Shown one piece after another: positions 1-6,725 of a stretch of 10,773 nt of DNA. A model generated the notes under the pieces. The model worked only from the letters and a program-made list of their open reading frames with translations, was not told where the DNA came from and ran no database searches. Every line of letters starts with the position of its first letter. The stretch's first letter is position 1. Source of the stretch: Oscillospiraceae bacterium (lineage in GTDB: Bacteria; Bacillota_A; Clostridia; Oscillospirales; Ruminococcaceae); the NCBI GenBank assembly GCA_017414145.1, contig JAFPQL010000249.1:1-10773 (forward strand). The letters are read 5' to 3'. The position numbers were made by a program, and so were the translations under genes.

Positions 1-2
1 AC

Positions 3-746
3 ACCTTTCTGGAGATGTACGGCAGCGGGCAGCTCGATCAGCCTGTGCAGATGTCGGAGGCGGCACTCACGGAGGCACACGCCAAGCTCGCGGCCTGCAC
101 GGGACTTCAGGCGGGCGAGGTTTGTACCGTCCGCGACCTGCTGCACGGCCTGATGCTGCCGTCCGGCGCGGATGCGGCCTATATGCTCGCACAGATTGCA
201 GCGGGCTCCGAGGAGAAGTTTGTCGCGGAGATGAACCGGCTCGCGGCGGAAATGGGGCTGACGGATACGCATTTTGTCAACTGCACCGGCCTGCACGACG
301 ACCGCCATATCAGCACCGCGCAGGACATTGCCAGACTGCTCTGCTATGTCAGGCGGAATCCGGTCTGCGCCGGGCTGATGCAGACCCCGTCCTATACCAC
401 GCCCTCCACGGCGGAGCATCCGCAGGGCGTCTCCCTCCTCAGCACGGTGTTCTCCCGCATGAGCGGCACGGAGCTGCTCGGACGCGGATACCGCGTCGTC
501 GTGCGCGGCGGCAAGACCGGCTTCACGAATGAGGCGGGACAGTGTCTGGCAACCTTTGCCGACGACGGCGGCGGACGGGAATTCATCTGCGTCGTCGCCG
601 GATGTGACGGCGCGGAGCCGATGGACGCGGTCTATGACACGCTGACGCTGTATCAGCTCACGGAGCGGCCGCTCTCCGGCATCGACCGCTATCTGCCGGA
701 CGATCTCATTGAAGAAACGGAGTTCTCCGGCAGCTCGATGCCGTAA
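3..746 (+). CDS. D-alanyl-D-alanine carboxypeptidase (S11 family), 5'-truncated
   Basis: C-terminal part of a serine D-Ala-D-Ala carboxypeptidase (penicillin-binding protein, DacA-like), which trims the terminal D-Ala from peptidoglycan stem peptides outside the membrane. The frame is open to the window edge (first codons read TFLEM), so the start, the signal peptide and the SxxK catalytic motif lie outside. Visible family marks are LLHGLMLPSGADAA around nt 147-182 (the SxN motif position), HFVNCTGLHDDRHIST around nt 270-317, a typical S11 stretch, and RGGKTGFTNEAG around nt 504-539, which holds the KTG active-site triad. The SxN position reads S-G-A, so the usual Asn is missing. The C-terminus stops about 75 residues after KTG with no obvious C-terminal membrane-anchoring helix. 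A terminator follows 22 nt after the stop, so this closes its own transcription unit. Family assignment is firm; the exact paralogue (dacA, dacB or dacF type) cannot be decided. Confidence 0.9.
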   Translation, partial: TFLEMYGSGQLDQPVQMSEAALTEAHAKLAACTGLQAGEVCTVRDLLHGLMLPSGADAAYMLAQIAAGSEEKFVAEMNRLAAEMGLTDTHFVNCTGLHDDRHISTAQDIARLLCYVRRNPVCAGLMQTPSYTTPSTAEHPQGVSLLSTVFSRMSGTELLGRGYRVVVRGGKTGFTNEAGQCLATFADDGGGREFICVVAGCDGAEPMDAVYDTLTLYQLTERPLSGIDRYLPDDLIEETEFSGSSMP

Positions 747-768
747 ACGATACAGGCTTGCACAAAAG

Positions 769-808
769 AAGGGGCGATATTTTGTTGAATATTGCCCCTT
801 GTTTTTTT
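769..808 (+). terminator. Rho-independent terminator after the carboxypeptidase gene
   Basis: A 13-bp stem (arms 769-781 and 788-800, one G·T pair) closes a 6-nt loop and is followed by G plus seven T (801-808). It lies 22 nt after the carboxypeptidase stop and isolates that gene from ispH. Confidence 0.93.
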
Positions 809-827
809 GAGGAAAATGTGTTATAAT
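799..827 (+). promoter_or_regulatory. Sigma-A-type promoter of ispH-S1
   Basis: A -35-like TTGTTT (799-804), a 17-bp spacer and a perfect TATAAT (822-827) preceded by TG at 819-820 (extended -10). Transcription would start near 834, giving a leader of about 38 nt before the ATG at 872. The -35 box lies inside the T-tract of the preceding terminator, so the two elements overlap physically. Confidence 0.82.
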
Positions 828-871
828 GATTACTCTGACACAGAAGTCTGAATCCGAACGGAGGCGAGTCG

Positions 872-2965
872 ATGAAACCGGTCAGACCGATCATTACTAC
901 GGCGAAATCGGCAGGGTTCTGCTTCGGCGTGGACCGCGCCGTCAAGCTGGTCTACGAGGCGCTGGACGCCGGAAAGCGCGTGGCGACACTCGGCCCGATC
1001 GTCCACAATGACTCTGTCGTCAGCGACCTGCTCGCACGCGGCGCCCGCATCATCTCGGATGTCTCCGAGCTCAGTGAGGGCGAAACGCTCATCATCCGCG
1101 CACACGGCGTCGGCAGAGCGGTCTATGAGGCGCTGGAAGCCCGCGGCAATGAGGTGATCGACGCGACCTGCCCCTTTGTGGCACGCATCCACCGGATTGT
1201 CACCGAGCAGACTGCCGCCGGCAGACATATTCTGATTGCAGGAGATCCGAAGCATCCGGAAATACAGGGAATCGTCGGACACTGTACTCAAAATTACACA
1301 GTTTTTCAAAATCAAAATGAACTAAAGTATCTGATTGATAGAACTTTACCCCAAAGGCTTGCTTTAATCGCGCAAACCACCTATAATAAAATACTATGGG
1401 GGGAGTGTATGAAACTGCTTCCTTCCGATGACCCCGATTTGCTCGTGTTCGACACGATCTGTAATGCCACCGCTGCACGGCAGTCTGACGCGGATGCGCT
1501 CTCAGAAGCATCCGATCTGATGATCGTCGCAGGCGGGCGTCACAGCTCCAACACCGTCAAGCTCTACGATGTCTGCCGGCGCAACTGCCCGACATGGCAT
1601 ATTGACGATCCCGCGGAGCTCTACGCAATCATCCCGGAGCTGAAAGCGGCAGTCGCCGCGGCGCTCAGCGGACGGGCGGCAGATGACAGAGTCCTGCATA
1701 TCGGCATCACGGCAGGCGCAAGTACACCAGCCCACATCATTAAGGAGGTTCAAACCAATATGTCTGAGATCATTGACACCATTACCAACACCCCGGAAAG
1801 CGAGGAATTCAGCTTCGAGGCTGAGCTCGAAAAGAGCTTCAGAAAAATTCGTAAGGGAGACCGGGTCCGCGGCATCGTTGCGTCCATCAGCGGCAACAGC
1901 GAAGTCATGGTTGATTTGGGTGCCAAGCAGACCGGTTATATTACCCTCTCCGAACTGACCACCGATACATCGAAGAAGCCCTCGGACATCGTCAAGGTCG
2001 GCGACGAGCTCGATCTTGTTGTCATCCAGGTCAATGACGCGGAAGGCACTGTGCAGCTCTCCAAGCGCCGCGTCGATGAGCTCATCGGCTTTGAGACCAT
2101 TATGAAGGCAATGGAGAACAAAGAGGTTCTTGAGGGTACTGTGCAGAGCGTCGTCAAGGGCGGTCTGCTCGCAAGCTGCAACGGCGTCCATGTGTTTATT
2201 CCGGCTTCCCGCTCCGGCCTTTCCCGCGGTGCTGACCTGAGCGTCCTGCTCAAGCAGACCGTCCGCTTCCTCATCGTCGATGTCAACGAGCAGCGCCGCA
2301 GAGCGGTCGGCTCGATCCGCGATGTCCAGTTCGCAGAGCGTGATGCTGCAAAGGCAAAGTTCTGGGAGACCGCCAAGGTCGGCGATGTCTTCACCGGCGA
2401 GGTCAAGTCGCTCACCAATTACGGCGCATTTGTCGATCTGGGCGGCATTGACGGTATGGTCCATGTCTCCGAGCTGAGCTGGAGCCGCATTCACCAGCCG
2501 AGCGATGTGGTCGCAGTCGGCGATACCATCGAGGTCTATATCAAGGCACTCAATCCGGAGACCGGCAGAATTTCGCTCGGTCACCGCCGCCCGGAGGACA
2601 ATCCGTGGCTCAAGTTCCTCAACAGCTATCATGTCGGTGATGTTGTCGAGGCGACTGTCGTTTCGATCACTGCGTTCGGTGCATTCGCCCGCATTACGGA
2701 CGGCATCGACGGCCTGATTCACATTTCTCAGCTTTCGAGCGAGCGCGTCGCAAATGTCAAGGATGTCGTCAATGTCGGCGATACCGTGACGGTGAAGATC
2801 ACCGCGATCGACGAGGAGAAGAAGCGCATCAGCCTCTCGATCCGTGCGGTCGGCGAGGACGCTGCCGAGGATGAGGCAGAGGAAGCGCCGGCAGAGGCGG
2901 CTGAGGAAGTCGTCTACTCCGACGAGACGCCCGCCGAGGCTCCCGCTGAGGACGCTGCTGAGTAA
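872..2965 (+). CDS. ispH: Fused 4-hydroxy-3-methylbut-2-enyl diphosphate reductase (IspH) and ribosomal protein S1-like protein
   Basis: 697 aa. Residues 1 to about 295 are IspH (LytB), the cytosolic 4Fe-4S enzyme that makes IPP and DMAPP in the last step of the MEP isoprenoid pathway. Visible: the three cluster cysteines C17 (AGFCFGV), C100 (DATCPF) and C197 (DTICNAT); His46, His78 and His128; the catalytic Glu130 in HPE; TT at 169-170; and SSNT at 225-228. Residues 297-697 resemble ribosomal protein S1: four S1/OB-fold repeats at about 327-400, 417-483, 503-572 and 588-658, the last two most canonical (GAFVDLGGIDGMVHVSEL, GAFARITDGIDGLIHISQL), then an acidic Ala/Glu tail. S1 repeats bind RNA; the ribosomal role here is inferred. 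The fusion is well known in Clostridia. The ATG at 872 has GGAGG at 860-864, 7 nt upstream. Oddities: an AT-rich rare-codon patch at 1286-1397, and an internal perfect Shine-Dalgarno plus in-frame ATG at the domain junction (1741-1762). Confidence 0.96.
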   Translation: MKPVRPIITTAKSAGFCFGVDRAVKLVYEALDAGKRVATLGPIVHNDSVVSDLLARGARIISDVSELSEGETLIIRAHGVGRAVYEALEARGNEVIDATCPFVARIHRIVTEQTAAGRHILIAGDPKHPEIQGIVGHCTQNYTVFQNQNELKYLIDRTLPQRLALIAQTTYNKILWGECMKLLPSDDPDLLVFDTICNATAARQSDADALSEASDLMIVAGGRHSSNTVKLYDVCRRNCPTWHIDDPAELYAIIPELKAAVAAALSGRAADDRVLHIGITAGASTPAHIIKEVQTNMSEIIDTITNTPESEEFSFEAELEKSFRKIRKGDRVRGIVASISGNSEVMVDLGAKQTGYITLSELTTDTSKKPSDIVKVGDELDLVVIQVNDAEGTVQLSKRRVDELIGFETIMKAMENKEVLEGTVQSVVKGGLLASCNGVHVFIPASRSGLSRGADLSVLLKQTVRFLIVDVNEQRRRAVGSIRDVQFAERDAAKAKFWETAKVGDVFTGEVKSLTNYGAFVDLGGIDGMVHVSELSWSRIHQPSDVVAVGDTIEVYIKALNPETGRISLGHRRPEDNPWLKFLNSYHVGDVVEATVVSITAFGAFARITDGIDGLIHISQLSSERVANVKDVVNVGDTVTVKITAIDEEKKRISLSIRAVGEDAAEDEAEEAPAEAAEEVVYSDETPAEAPAEDAAE
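1359..1387 (+). promoter_or_regulatory. Possible internal promoter within the IspH coding region
   Basis: TTGCTT (1359-1364), exactly 17 bp, then a perfect TATAAT (1382-1387), all inside the IspH reading frame and inside the AT-rich patch. A G-rich run resembling a ribosome binding site (1398-1405) and an in-frame ATG (1409, Met180) follow, though the spacing of 3 nt is short for efficient initiation there. A transcript from this promoter would carry the whole S1 half with its own start at 1760. Only half of the -35 bases match consensus, so this may be chance within AT-rich DNA. Confidence 0.4.
1741..1762 (+). promoter_or_regulatory. Internal Shine-Dalgarno and in-frame ATG at the IspH/S1 junction
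   Basis: TAAGGAGGT (1741-1749), fully complementary to the 3' end of 16S rRNA, lies 10 nt before an ATG (1760-1762) that is in frame with the fusion and is Met297. This Met sits directly after the IspH C-terminal motif (PAHIIKEV) and just ahead of the S1 repeats. Initiation here would give a free 401-residue S1-like protein. The motif is encoded by the codons for Lys-Glu-Val, which IspH proteins often carry here, so part of the match could follow from protein constraint. Confidence 0.55.
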
Positions 2966-3006
2966 GCAATCCGGAAACGACCGGTCTGAGTCCGGCTCAG
3001 ATTTTC

Positions 3007-3045
3007 AAAAGGAGGACGGAGCTCATTCGTCCTCCTTTTTGTTTT
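3007..3045 (+). terminator. Rho-independent terminator after ispH-S1
   Basis: A 12-bp perfect stem (arms 3007-3018 and 3028-3039) with a 9-nt loop, followed by a T-rich run broken by a single G (to 3045). It lies about 40 nt after the ispH-S1 stop. The left arm carries an A-run, so weak termination on the other strand is possible, but no gene comes from that side. Confidence 0.93.
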
Positions 3046-3081
3046 TGCCGCAAATCCGGTTTTCTCCGCCGTTTTTGAAGG

Positions 3082-3110
3082 TTGACAGCCGCCGGCGGAT
3101 GTGATATGAT
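3082..3110 (+). promoter_or_regulatory. Near-consensus sigma-A promoter of the three-gene surface unit
   Basis: A perfect TTGACA (3082-3087), a 17-bp spacer, and TATGAT (3105-3110) with TG at 3102-3103 (extended -10). Transcription would start near 3117, about 39 nt ahead of the GTG at 3156. The spacer contains a perfect 10-bp palindrome, CCGCCGGCGG (3089-3098), which could be an operator or chance in GC-rich DNA. Confidence 0.88.
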
Positions 3111-3155
3111 AAAGGCAACGATCATGTTTCAGCAATCAGCGAAAGGAGAACCGCC

Positions 3156-3857
3156 GTGAATAAAAACGGAAAGACCCTGATTGTCATTCTGACAGTCATC
3201 GAAGTGATTCTCGCGCTCGTCGTCTATAATGTACTCAACTCGGTAACGGCCGCCGCGTCGTGGATCAAGTATCTCGCGGTGTTCGGGATTGTCGCAGCGG
3301 GGCTTGCGGCCGATATTGCGATTCTTGCCGGAAACCGTGCGTCGGTCGTCAGCGATGCCAAAAAGCTCAAAGACACCGACGACTATCTGCGCGCATTCCG
3401 CGCATGGCTGGACGAGGATACCCCCTTTGCCGACCAGATCAAAATTGCCGTGCGGCAGCTCGAATCCTTAAAGCGCAAGCAGGCAGCGCTCCGCGCCGTG
3501 CTGGACGATTCCAAGGACAGCCCGTTCTTCTCGGTCGCGCAGGAGGTCGATGCCTATATGCTCGCAAACAGCCGGCGCATTCTGAACCGTGTCATGATCT
3601 ATGACCAGAACGAGCCGTATAAGTACAATATGCACATCGCCTATTTGCAGGATATTCTCGGCCAGAACGCCCATGTGCTCTCGGAATTTGAGAATCTGAT
3701 TCTCGAAGTCTCGCAGATCGGCGACGATGCGGCCGAGGCGTCCACGCCGATGCTGACGGAGCTGACCAATGCGCTCCGGCAGGTCCGCACAAACGACGAT
3801 GCCCCGCAGTGGGAACAGTTCGCGCAGAGCGAACAGGGACAGACACTTCAGCAGTAA
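3156..3857 (+). CDS. Two-helix membrane protein of unknown function
   Basis: 233 aa, not recognised with confidence. The GTG start is chosen because AAAGGAG (3143-3148) lies 7 nt upstream and no better in-frame start precedes it. Two hydrophobic segments at about residues 8-28 and 37-58 form a hairpin; the basic N-terminus (Lys3, Lys6) and the charged remainder suggest both ends face the cytoplasm. Residues 65-233 are polar and look mostly helical, with charged heptad-like stretches around 92-117 and 160-190. Two N-terminal helices plus a helical cytoplasmic domain recall XpaC-like proteins, which can sit near vWA or TelA genes, but that resemblance is only in layout. It is the first gene of a unit with the lipoprotein (66 nt downstream) and the SBP/vWA chimera, so a role as membrane partner of those surface proteins is a guess from context. 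Confidence 0.85.
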   Translation: MNKNGKTLIVILTVIEVILALVVYNVLNSVTAAASWIKYLAVFGIVAAGLAADIAILAGNRASVVSDAKKLKDTDDYLRAFRAWLDEDTPFADQIKIAVRQLESLKRKQAALRAVLDDSKDSPFFSVAQEVDAYMLANSRRILNRVMIYDQNEPYKYNMHIAYLQDILGQNAHVLSEFENLILEVSQIGDDAAEASTPMLTELTNALRQVRTNDDAPQWEQFAQSEQGQTLQQ

Positions 3858-3922
3858 GACTGACAGACCGCGCTTCGATTTCAACGGCACCGGTATCTGC
3901 CGGATGTCAAAAGGAGAAGAAT

Positions 3923-4927
3923 ATGAAACAGCTTCTGCCCCTGCTGCTGACAGCAGCGGCACTGCTGACCGTGCTTCTGTTCGGCGGATGTGCGGAAGGC
4001 AGCAGTACAGACTCCGGCGGCGAGCCCTTTCAGGTCGAAAGCATCACGACCGGGCAGACAACCACGACTGCCAGCCGGACGACTGCGACGGAGACGACTG
4101 TGACAACCGAGCTGACGACGCAAAGCTCCGAGACGGTCACGACCACGACCACCAAGCCGACCGTCGTCGGCAAGTGGGTGCTGGACTGCACCGCGCAGGA
4201 GGGCCACATTTCGTATCGGGATCAGTCCGAAAATCCGCCGATCGCATACCGGTATACGCTCCAGTACGAATTTCTCAAGAGCGGCACCGTCAAGCGCATT
4301 CACCCGCTCTACGGCTACACCGAGGAGGGCACATGGAGCTACGGCGAGCACGGCACCGAACGCGTGACGGCAGTGTTCCCGTATCACCAGAGCTTCAATC
4401 CGGAGGAAAAGCCGACCGCGCTGTGCTTTGAGGCCGGCAAGCTGTTCATCAAGGGGACGGCGGGCGGCACGGATTACTTCTTTGCGCGGGTTTCGGAGTT
4501 TCCGGAGACGGATCCCGTCCGTGCAGCCGAGGGAAAGGCGGCGCTGTCCGTCGCGGGCTACTGGGAGTGCGCATGGATCAATTCCGACGGCGAACAGATC
4601 ACCGACAAGTATCAGGGCGCCGAGGTCACTTCCATGAAGATGGAGATTACGCTGGACGGCGACTGCATCCTGCACCGGAACAACAGCCCCGACGAATCCG
4701 CGGCGTATGCACTGATTTTCCTTCTGGACAATACGATGGAGCTGCGGCTGCTCCGCTCGAAGAATCCCTACAGCACAATCGGACAGCTTGAGGGCAGCGT
4801 GCAGCTGCGCAGCGGATATCTCATCTGGCGCTATACCGATCAGCTTTCGTACTGCTTCCGTTCCATTACGAAGGAGCAATTCCTCAAAGCAACACAGAGC
4901 GGCGTGTCAGTTCCGTCAGGGAACTGA
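3923..4927 (+). CDS. Lipoprotein with Thr-rich linker and two lipocalin-like halves, function unknown
   Basis: 334 aa. The ATG at 3923 is preferred over an upstream in-frame ATG at 3809 because it has AAAAGGAG just upstream and begins a type II signal peptide: Lys2, a hydrophobic run 4-20, and LLFGGC with Cys23 as the predicted lipidated residue (Phe at -3 is not ideal). The earlier start would overlap the preceding gene and bury the signal. Residues 41-80 form a linker with 22 Thr in 40 residues. The remainder looks like two related beta-rich modules, about 81-192 (starting VVGKW) and 209-320 (starting VAGYW), each opening with a G-x-W motif as in lipocalin-like domains of Clostridial lipoproteins. 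It would be anchored on the outer face of the membrane, with the linker carrying the modules into the wall. The stop is 14 nt before the next start, so translation is likely coupled. Ligand unknown. Confidence 0.88.
   Translation: MKQLLPLLLTAAALLTVLLFGGCAEGSSTDSGGEPFQVESITTGQTTTTASRTTATETTVTTELTTQSSETVTTTTTKPTVVGKWVLDCTAQEGHISYRDQSENPPIAYRYTLQYEFLKSGTVKRIHPLYGYTEEGTWSYGEHGTERVTAVFPYHQSFNPEEKPTALCFEAGKLFIKGTAGGTDYFFARVSEFPETDPVRAAEGKAALSVAGYWECAWINSDGEQITDKYQGAEVTSMKMEITLDGDCILHRNNSPDESAAYALIFLLDNTMELRLLRSKNPYSTIGQLEGSVQLRSGYLIWRYTDQLSYCFRSITKEQFLKATQSGVSVPSGN
4043..4162 (+). repeat. Threonine-rich low-complexity linker tract
   Basis: Forty codons (residues 41-80 of the lipoprotein) of which 22 are Thr, mostly ACG and ACC, giving an irregular ACGAC-like DNA repeat. 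Such linkers join anchor and module in surface proteins and can be O-glycosylated; no modification can be seen from sequence. Confidence 0.8.
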
Positions 4928-4941
4928 AGAAAGGAGCGATC

Positions 4942-6654
4942 ATGGCAAAGAAAATGAAATCCGGCGTCGGCTTTCTGGTCGGCATTGCCTGTCTGATGGT
5001 GCTGCTGATTTCGGGCGGCATACTCATCAGCAAACTGTTCCGGAAAAACAGCCCCGACGCCGACCGCGAAACCGCGGTTGTGCAGCTCGAAAAGAAGCTC
5101 AAGCGCATCAAGGTCAGCGAGGTGGCCCCGCGCAAGGCGACCGTCGAGATCGACAGCGACAACCTTGCGGAGGAGCTGCCGGACATCTCCAAGTATCCGC
5201 TGAGCGTGGACGGAAAGGGCAGCGTGCAGATCGAGATCTTCTCCTCGACGGAGAAATCCTCGTCCGGCACCGACGGCTGGCTCAATGAAGTCGCGGAAAA
5301 ATTCAACCGGGAGCATCACGAAATCGGCGGCCAGTGGGCGACGATTTCCGTCCGGCCTGTGGCGTCCGGCGCCGCGATTGACTATATCGTGTCCGGTAAA
5401 TATGTGCCGGAGGTCTACTCGCCGTCCAATATTCTCTGGGGCGAAATGCTGAAGTCGCAGAATGTCGATATTCATCTCATCACCGACCGCATCGCGGGCA
5501 ATACCGCGGGCATCCTCGTCAGCCGTGAGACTTATTCCAAGCTGGAGGAGCGCTACGGTACGGTGGACATCAGCGCGGTCATTCAGGCGACGGTCAACAG
5601 CGAGATTACCATGGGCTACACGAACCCGTATGCGTCCTCGACCGGTCTGAACTTCCTTGTCACGGCACTGGAGGAATTTGACGCGAACGACATCCTCAGT
5701 ACGGAGGCGACGGCACAGTTCCAGAAGTTCCAGCAGAATGTGCCGTTTGTCGCGTACACGACCCTGCAGATGCGGGAGGCCGCTGCAAAGGGCGTGCTGG
5801 ATGCGTTCATTCTGGAGTATCAGTGCTTCATGAATGTCTCCGACCTGCGCAACTACCGGTTTATTCCGTTCGGTGTGCGGCATGACAATCCGGTCTATAC
5901 GCTCAATACGCTGAGCGATGCGCAGAACGAGCTGGTGCAGACCTTTGTGGAATACTGCCTCTCCGATGAAAACCAGCGTCTTGCCAAGACCTACGGCTTC
6001 AATCAGGATGCGGTGGCGTCTCACAGCAAGACGCTGCCCGCGAACATCAACGGCGCGGCGCTGCTCAGCGCACAGAAGCTCTGGAAGACGGAGAAGGATG
6101 CCGGCAGTCCGGTCATGGCCGTGTTCATCGCGGATGTTTCGGGCAGCATGGGCGGTGCGCCGCTTCAGAATCTGCAATCCTCGCTGATTAACGCGTCGAA
6201 GTACATCAACGATACGAACTATGTCGGACTGGTCAGCTACAGCACGAATGTGGCGGTCAATCTGCCGATTGCGAAGTTTGATCTGAACCAGCGCAGCTAT
6301 TTCACGGGCGCGGTGGAGGATCTGTCGCCGGGCGGCAATACCGCGACCTATGACGCGGTGCTGGTCGGGCTGGATATGCTCAGGGAAGCACAGGCGAAGG
6401 TCGAGAGCGAAACGGGTCAGCAGGTGAAGCCCCTGCTCTTTGTGCTGAGCGACGGCGAAACGAATGTCGGCAACAAGCTCGGCGACATCAAGCGCATCGT
6501 GGAGGGCATGGAAGTCCCCTGCTACACGATCGGCTACAATGCGAATCTGAGCGCACTGGGCGAGCTGTCCGCGATTAACGAGGCCGCGAGCATCAACGCT
6601 GACAGCGACGATGTGATTTACAATCTGAAGAGCCTCTTCAACGCCCAGATGTAA
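4942..6654 (+). CDS. Membrane-anchored solute-binding-protein-like / von Willebrand A domain chimera
   Basis: 570 aa. The ATG has AAAGGAG (4930-4936) 5 nt upstream. A single N-terminal hydrophobic segment (about 9-31, after KKMK) with no lipobox or cleavage site suggests a signal anchor with the rest outside the cell. Residues 40-90 are a charged linker. Residues about 95-350 resemble a type 2 periplasmic-binding fold (SBP_bac_11-like), with IVSGKYVPEVYSPSN at 149-163 and MGYTNPYASSTGLNFL at 224-239. Residues about 390-570 are a vWA domain with an intact metal-ion-dependent adhesion site: D398-x-S400-x-S402 (DVSGS), Thr467 (GGNT) and D504 (LSDGE). vWA domains bind protein partners through the metal. 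No transporter subunit accompanies it, so the SBP-like part may sense or hold a ligand rather than feed an importer. Last gene of its unit; a terminator hairpin follows about 80 nt later. Architecture is clear, function unknown. Confidence 0.93.
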   Translation: MAKKMKSGVGFLVGIACLMVLLISGGILISKLFRKNSPDADRETAVVQLEKKLKRIKVSEVAPRKATVEIDSDNLAEELPDISKYPLSVDGKGSVQIEIFSSTEKSSSGTDGWLNEVAEKFNREHHEIGGQWATISVRPVASGAAIDYIVSGKYVPEVYSPSNILWGEMLKSQNVDIHLITDRIAGNTAGILVSRETYSKLEERYGTVDISAVIQATVNSEITMGYTNPYASSTGLNFLVTALEEFDANDILSTEATAQFQKFQQNVPFVAYTTLQMREAAAKGVLDAFILEYQCFMNVSDLRNYRFIPFGVRHDNPVYTLNTLSDAQNELVQTFVEYCLSDENQRLAKTYGFNQDAVASHSKTLPANINGAALLSAQKLWKTEKDAGSPVMAVFIADVSGSMGGAPLQNLQSSLINASKYINDTNYVGLVSYSTNVAVNLPIAKFDLNQRSYFTGAVEDLSPGGNTATYDAVLVGLDMLREAQAKVESETGQQVKPLLFVLSDGETNVGNKLGDIKRIVEGMEVPCYTIGYNANLSALGELSAINEAASINADSDDVIYNLKSLFNAQM

Positions 6655-6712
6655 GCGTCCCATTGACCGAAGACCCGCCGCGGGCGAAATCAAGCCCCAC
6701 ACGCACTTCAAC

Positions 6713-6725
6713 ATGATAGAATCAT
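6713..6725. repeat. Short inverted repeat upstream of the shared terminator
   Basis: ATGAT (6713-6717), 3-nt spacer, ATCAT (6721-6725), an AT-rich dyad in the gap between the converging genes. Too short to assign a role; it could extend the terminator structure or be chance. Confidence 0.4.

Noticed and set aside
1502..2722. 406-codon antisense open frame over the S1 half of the fusion gene
   Set aside because: Mirror of the S1 repeats on the other strand; no family motif, no promoter or ribosome site.
3809..3922. Longer lipoprotein start at 3809
   Set aside because: It would overlap the preceding gene, lacks a ribosome site and puts 38 polar residues ahead of a good lipoprotein signal peptide at 3923.
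3881..4879. 332-codon antisense open frame over the lipoprotein gene
   Set aside because: Low-information Arg/Ala/Leu-rich shadow; the plus frame has a signal peptide and ribosome site.
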